Origin: Ilumatobacteraceae bacterium
GTDB taxonomy: Bacteria > Actinomycetota > Acidimicrobiia > Acidimicrobiales > Ilumatobacteraceae
Direction: 5' to 3'
Length of the DNA stretch: 43,610 bases
Assembly (NCBI GenBank): GCA_022843125.1
Contig: JALHOG010000014.1
Coordinates: 43,090-86,699, forward strand
Both the position numbers and the translations under genes were made by a program. The first letter of the stretch is position 1; each line of letters begins with the position of its first letter. The notes under the pieces were generated by a model. It was not told the origin of the DNA. It made no database searches and saw nothing but the letters and a program-made list of their open reading frames with translations. Shown here piece after piece: positions 40,576 to 43,610 of this stretch.

Positions 40576-41845
40576 GCGCTGCGCGACGCCGGCGCTCCAG
40601 GTGTCGGCGCAGCGCGATGTCGGCGGTCGCGTCCGTCGCCTGCGAATACGCGGCGGCCGCCTCCGTCGTACGACCGGCGCGCACGAGCAGCTCGGCGTGT
40701 GCCGCGTGATAGGGCGCGTACCGGTCGAGTGCGTCGGCGTCGAGCTCGGCCAGCGCTGCAAGACCGGCCTGACAGCCGTCGCGCTCGCCGACCGCTACGG
40801 CGCGGTTGAGTCGCACGACCGGTGTAGTGGCGACGGTCAGGAGCTGATCGTAGAGCGCCACGATCTGCCCCCAGTCGGTCGCGTCCGCCGACGGTGCGTC
40901 CGCGTGGACGGCGGCGATCGCCGCCTGGATCTGGTACGGCCCGGGCCGGTTGCGTCGCAGGCACCGGCGGACCAGCGCGTGCCCGTCGACGATCTGTCCC
41001 CGGTCCCACCGGCTGCGGTCCTGATCGGCGAGCAGCACCAGGTCGCCGTTGGCGTCGGTGCGCGCCGGTCTCCGGGCCGCGGTCAGCAGCATCAACGCGA
41101 GCAATCCGATCACCTCCGGCTCATCGGGCATCAGGTCGGCCAGGACGTGTGCGAGGCGGATCGCTTCGTCGCAGAGTTCGTCGCGCACGAGCGTGTCACC
41201 GCTCGACGCCATGTACCCCTCGTTGAACACGAGGTACAGCACCGAGAGCACGCCGCCGAGCCGCTCCGGCAGCTCCGCGCCGTCCGGTACGCGATATGGG
41301 ATGTTGGCCGCAGCGATCTTGCGCTTCGCCCGGACGATGCGCTGGGCCATCGTGGTGTCGGGTACGAGGAACGCGTTCGCGATCTCGTGGGTCTGCAGCC
41401 CGCCGACGAGGCGGAGTGTGAGCGCCACCCGTGCCTCGGGTGCGAGGGCGGGGTGGCAGCACGTGAACAGGAGCCGGAGGCGGTCGTCCGGGATGGCGGC
41501 ACCCGGATCGTCGTCGAGATGGTGCTCGTCCATGTCGGACATGGTGCGGATGCTGTCGTGGGCGGCAACGGAGCGGGCGTGGCGGGTCGACTCACGGCGG
41601 ACGATGTCGAGCGCGCGATTGCGGGCCGTGGTGGTGATCCAGCCGCCCGGATTCGGGGGCACACCATCGACCGGCCAGCGCTCGACGGCCTTCGTGAAGG
41701 CGTCCTGCACCGCTTCCTCGGCCAACGAGACGTCCCCGAAACGACGGACGAGGTGGGCGACGACGCGCCCGGACTCGGCCCGGAAGATGTCGCGGGTGAC
41801 CCGGTCGACGTCGTCGCTCCCCCGCATCACGCCCGGACGCTCCAT
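40568..41845 (-). CDS. ECF42-type sigma factor
   Basis: A sigma factor of about 425 residues: region 2 (GRVVAHLVRRFGDVSLAEEAVQDAFTKAVERWP), region 4 (ARVALTLRLVGGLQTHEIANAFLVPDTTMAQRIVRAKR), and a C-terminal extension of over 200 residues with TPR-like helices (FNEGYMASSGDTLVRDELCDEA, AIAAVHADA, RLNRAVAVGERDG), the DUF6596 layout. Such factors work without an anti-sigma and are found beside a DGPF/YCII protein, as here (13 bp upstream). The extension is needed for activity in studied examples. ATG 41845 was used; 41827 is an alternative. Its stop overlaps the esterase gene. Confidence 0.88.
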   Translation of the reverse strand: MERPGVMRGSDDVDRVTRDIFRAESGRVVAHLVRRFGDVSLAEEAVQDAFTKAVERWPVDGVPPNPGGWITTTARNRALDIVRRESTRHARSVAAHDSIRTMSDMDEHHLDDDPGAAIPDDRLRLLFTCCHPALAPEARVALTLRLVGGLQTHEIANAFLVPDTTMAQRIVRAKRKIAAANIPYRVPDGAELPERLGGVLSVLYLVFNEGYMASSGDTLVRDELCDEAIRLAHVLADLMPDEPEVIGLLALMLLTAARRPARTDANGDLVLLADQDRSRWDRGQIVDGHALVRRCLRRNRPGPYQIQAAIAAVHADAPSADATDWGQIVALYDQLLTVATTPVVRLNRAVAVGERDGCQAGLAALAELDADALDRYAPYHAAHAELLVRAGRTTEAAAAYSQATDATADIALRRHLERRRRAALT

Positions 41846-41858
41846 GCCACGTCCCGCG

Positions 41859-42209
41859 TCAGAGCACCTGGAACGGGCGCACCTCGACCGGACCCTCGCA
41901 GGCCAGCGCACCCCTGCGCGCCCAATCGAGCGCGGCGTCGAGGTCGGCCGCCTCGATGATCCAGAAGCCGCCCATCACCTCCTTGCTCTCCGCGTAGGGC
42001 CCGTCGGTGAGCGTGGTGTCGCCCCCGGTGGCCGGGCGCACGACGGTGGCCGTCGAAGCCGGCTCGAGGCCGTCGGCGAACACCCACGCACCGGCGGCCT
42101 GCAGATCCTCGTTGAACCGGCCGACCTGGGCGAACATCCGCTGGGCGTCGTCGCTCGCGAAATCGACCTCGTAGTCGGCATCGTGCCAGACGGAGAGCAG
42201 GTACTTCAT
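41859..42209 (-). CDS. YCII-related DGPF-domain protein
   Basis: A 116-residue protein of the YCII/DGPF family: MKYLLSVWHDADYEVD at the start, then TLTDGPYAESKEVMGGFWIIEA carrying the DGPF-type motif (here DGPY) and the characteristic GGFWIIEA strand. It is encoded just before an ECF42 sigma factor, the standard partnership for this group; the DGPF proteins are thought to be targets or partners of the sigma factor. GGAGG lies 6 bases before the ATG. Confidence 0.88.
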   Translation of the reverse strand: MKYLLSVWHDADYEVDFASDDAQRMFAQVGRFNEDLQAAGAWVFADGLEPASTATVVRPATGGDTTLTDGPYAESKEVMGGFWIIEAADLDAALDWARRGALACEGPVEVRPFQVL

Positions 42210-42317
42210 GGTTGATCCTCCACGTGGTGCTGTTGCGTGCGGCGGCCGGCCATTCAGGCCGCTCGGTGATACCACGAACGCCAATGCCCGGAATCGACAC
42301 CCGCTCTCGAATTCTCT

Positions 42318-42354
42318 GGCAGACAATTCGAGTGCAGCACGCAAATTGTCTGCC
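42318..42354. repeat. hairpin repeat, GGCAGACAATT type
   Basis: GGCAGACAATT (42318-42328) and AATTGTCTGCC (42344-42354) are perfect 11-base arms with a 15-base loop. The first arm, continuing to CGA, differs by one base from the repeat core at 14902, 14972 and 42379. It lies in the 233-bp gap between the DGPF gene and the transposase. Confidence 0.7.
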
Positions 42355-42378
42355 TCAGAACTTGGGCGCCCACGCTGT

Positions 42379-42392
42379 GGCAGTCAATTCGA
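42379..42392 (+). repeat. third copy of the GGCAGTCAATTCGA repeat core
   Basis: The 14-base core found twice near 14902 and 14972 recurs here unchanged, preceded by TGT in place of TGC. It ends 8 bases before the left end of the insertion element, so the element may have interrupted a palindrome of this kind. Confidence 0.65.
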
Positions 42393-42399
42393 CCTTGAC

Positions 42400-42418
42400 C
42401 TCAGGTGGTGGTCGCGAC
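42400..42418. repeat. left terminal inverted repeat of the IS
   Basis: CTCAGGTGGTGGTCGCGAC, exact reverse complement of 43586-43604. The outward neighbours do not match, which fixes the end of the element. Confidence 0.8.
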
Positions 42419-42442
42419 AGTTCCTGATTTTGGAGGTGTCGG

Positions 42443-43603
42443 ATGGGACGTGGTCGCGAGAGGTTGCCTGTCGATCGGGATCGGGTGGGTTTGGCGGCAT
42501 TGGCGCGTGGGTTGACCCGGATTGAGGCGGCGTTGGAGGCGCAGATGTCGCCGCGGACGCTGTATCGCCGACTGACTGAGCGGCAGTATCGGCCGGTGAT
42601 CGAGGGATGGGAACCACGGCCGGGATCGTTGACGTTGCAGGACCGTGTGGTGATCTCGGTCGGGATCCAACGCGGCGAGTCCAACGAGGTGATCGCTGAT
42701 CGGATCGGGTGTGTGCGCAGCAGTGTGTGGCGCGAGGTCGCCAGCAGCGGTGGCCGTGCCGGCTACGACCCCGCCGACGCGCATCGGCGGGCGTTCACGG
42801 CGTCACGGCGACCGAAGACGACGTGGCTCGAGTCTCGGCCGTGGTTGTGGGACCACGTCTGCGAGCAGCTCCGCGAGAAGTGGTCGCCTGAGCAGATCGC
42901 TCATCGCCTACGCGAGGACCATCCCAACGATCCAGACTGGTGTGTGTCGCACGAATCGATCTACGAGGCGATCTTCGTGCAAGCCAAACCCGAGCTGCGC
43001 AAAGAGCTCGCTGCCTGTCTGCGCTCTGGGCGGGCACGGCGGGTCCCGCGTGGACATCGTCGTGTCGGTCGCGGGGCGAAGATCCCTGGCATGGTCAACA
43101 TTTCCGAACGACCCGCCGACATCGAGGATCGGGCGGTGCCCGGGCATTGGGAAGGCGATCTGATCATCGGCAAAGACGGCGGCTCCCAAGTCGCCACCCT
43201 CGTGGAACGCACGACCCGCTACGGGATGCTCATCCGGCTCGACAACAAGACCGCCGACCACGTCGCGGACCAGATCACTGCCCAGATCACCCGGCTCCCC
43301 GTCGAGCTCGCCCGCTCACTCACCTGGGACCAAGGCACCGAACTCGCCGCCCACCAACAGTTCACCATCACGACCGACATCCCGGTCTACTTCTGCGACC
43401 CACACTCCCCCTGGCAACGCGGCAGCAACGAGAACTGGAACGGCCTCGTGCGCCAATACCTCCCCAAAGGCACCGACCTGTCGGGCCACACCCAACAAGA
43501 CCTCGACGCGATCGCCCGCAGCCTCAACGCACGACCCCGCAAGACCCTCGACTGGCAGACTCCGGCAGAACGATTCACCGAACTCGTCGCGACCACCACC
43601 TGA
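42443..43603 (+). CDS. IS30-family transposase
   Basis: A 386-residue DDE transposase. An N-terminal helix-turn-helix region is at about residues 65-105 ([25 protein letters not shown]), followed by a typical HESIY motif at 170-174. The catalytic residues are Asp239 (HWEGDLIIG), Asp296 (LTWDQGTEL) and Glu330 ([12 protein letters not shown]), ending with the C-terminal [18 protein letters not shown] signature of IS30. It is uninterrupted and of full length. The stop lies within the right inverted repeat. Confidence 0.95.
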   Translation: MGRGRERLPVDRDRVGLAALARGLTRIEAALEAQMSPRTLYRRLTERQYRPVIEGWEPRPGSLTLQDRVVISVGIQRGESNEVIADRIGCVRSSVWREVASSGGRAGYDPADAHRRAFTASRRPKTTWLESRPWLWDHVCEQLREKWSPEQIAHRLREDHPNDPDWCVSHESIYEAIFVQAKPELRKELAACLRSGRARRVPRGHRRVGRGAKIPGMVNISERPADIEDRAVPGHWEGDLIIGKDGGSQVATLVERTTRYGMLIRLDNKTADHVADQITAQITRLPVELARSLTWDQGTELAAHQQFTITTDIPVYFCDPHSPWQRGSNENWNGLVRQYLPKGTDLSGHTQQDLDAIARSLNARPRKTLDWQTPAERFTELVATTT

Positions 43604-43604
43604 G
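43586..43604. repeat. right terminal inverted repeat of the IS
   Basis: GTCGCGACCACCACCTGAG, reverse complement of the left repeat; it includes the TGA stop of the transposase. Six bases of flank follow before the window ends. Confidence 0.8.
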
Positions 43605-43610
43605 ACCGCC

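Larger units (their letters stand above)
42400..43604 (+). mobile_element. complete IS30-like insertion sequence
   Basis: Perfect 19-base terminal inverted repeats (42400-42418 and 43586-43604) flank a single intact IS30-type transposase gene; total length 1205 bp, normal for the family. The bases just outside are AC on both sides, fitting the 2-bp target duplication of IS30 elements. The right repeat contains the transposase stop codon. All parts needed for movement are visible, so it may be recent and active. Confidence 0.82.

Overview
The window is high-GC chromosomal DNA of an actinobacterium. I infer the class Acidimicrobiia (Ilumatobacter-like), from the overall gene set and from many genes with no Shine-Dalgarno sequence whose GTG/ATG start lies 6-9 bases after a TANNNT box (leaderless transcripts). 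This is inference from style and content, not from a search. Housekeeping genes (lysS, dapD, rnz) show it is ordinary chromosome. One intact IS30-type element lies at the right end, and the left end is a low-complexity G/C run that looks like a contig end.

Layout. 172-5579 (minus): a tightly coupled cluster of a TPR-CHAT caspase-like protease, an ECF sigma factor, a 45-residue microprotein, a 161-residue beta-sandwich-type protein and a secreted subtilisin-like protease. Three consecutive gene junctions overlap by 4 bases. This is the most interesting unit. 5637-9691: aromatic degradation genes, namely a HpaD-like extradiol dioxygenase and a MarR regulator facing HpaB across 36 bp, then an intradiol dioxygenase. 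9798-13838: a small membrane protein and RNase Z sharing a symmetric divergent promoter, a 34-bp-arm palindrome, two tandem CitE-like CoA-ester lyases, a DinB protein and a 55-residue ORF. 13907-16459: a stand-alone LigD-type polymerase, a palindromic repeat block and a DUF222/HNH protein. 16550-20449: an alpha/beta hydrolase, a lipoprotein, a decayed hydrolase remnant, a terpenoid-cyclase-fold protein divergent from a WYL regulator, and a membrane protein. 20385-27075: three methyltransferases, a second DinB, a PPOX-like flavoprotein, a second LigD-type polymerase and several secreted proteins or lipoproteins.

27179-36456: SDR and aldo-keto reductase (perhaps deoxy-sugar oxidation), an MFS exporter, a PfkB kinase, dapD-lysS, an M15 peptidase-like protein and a flavoprotein disulfide-reductase homologue without the redox-active cysteine pair. 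36596-42209: a TPR protein, a secreted RCC1/FN3 protein, a Tat-exported esterase, and an ECF42-type sigma factor with its DGPF partner. 42318-43604: palindromic repeats and the IS30-like element.

How genes work together: HpaB would hydroxylate 4-hydroxyphenylacetate and HpaD would open the ring under MarR control. CHAT protease, sigma factor, microprotein, beta-sandwich protein and exported S8 protease are probably one protease-and-transcription response circuit. lysS-dapD are translationally coupled lysine-use and lysine-synthesis genes. No tRNA, rRNA, CRISPR array or prophage was seen.
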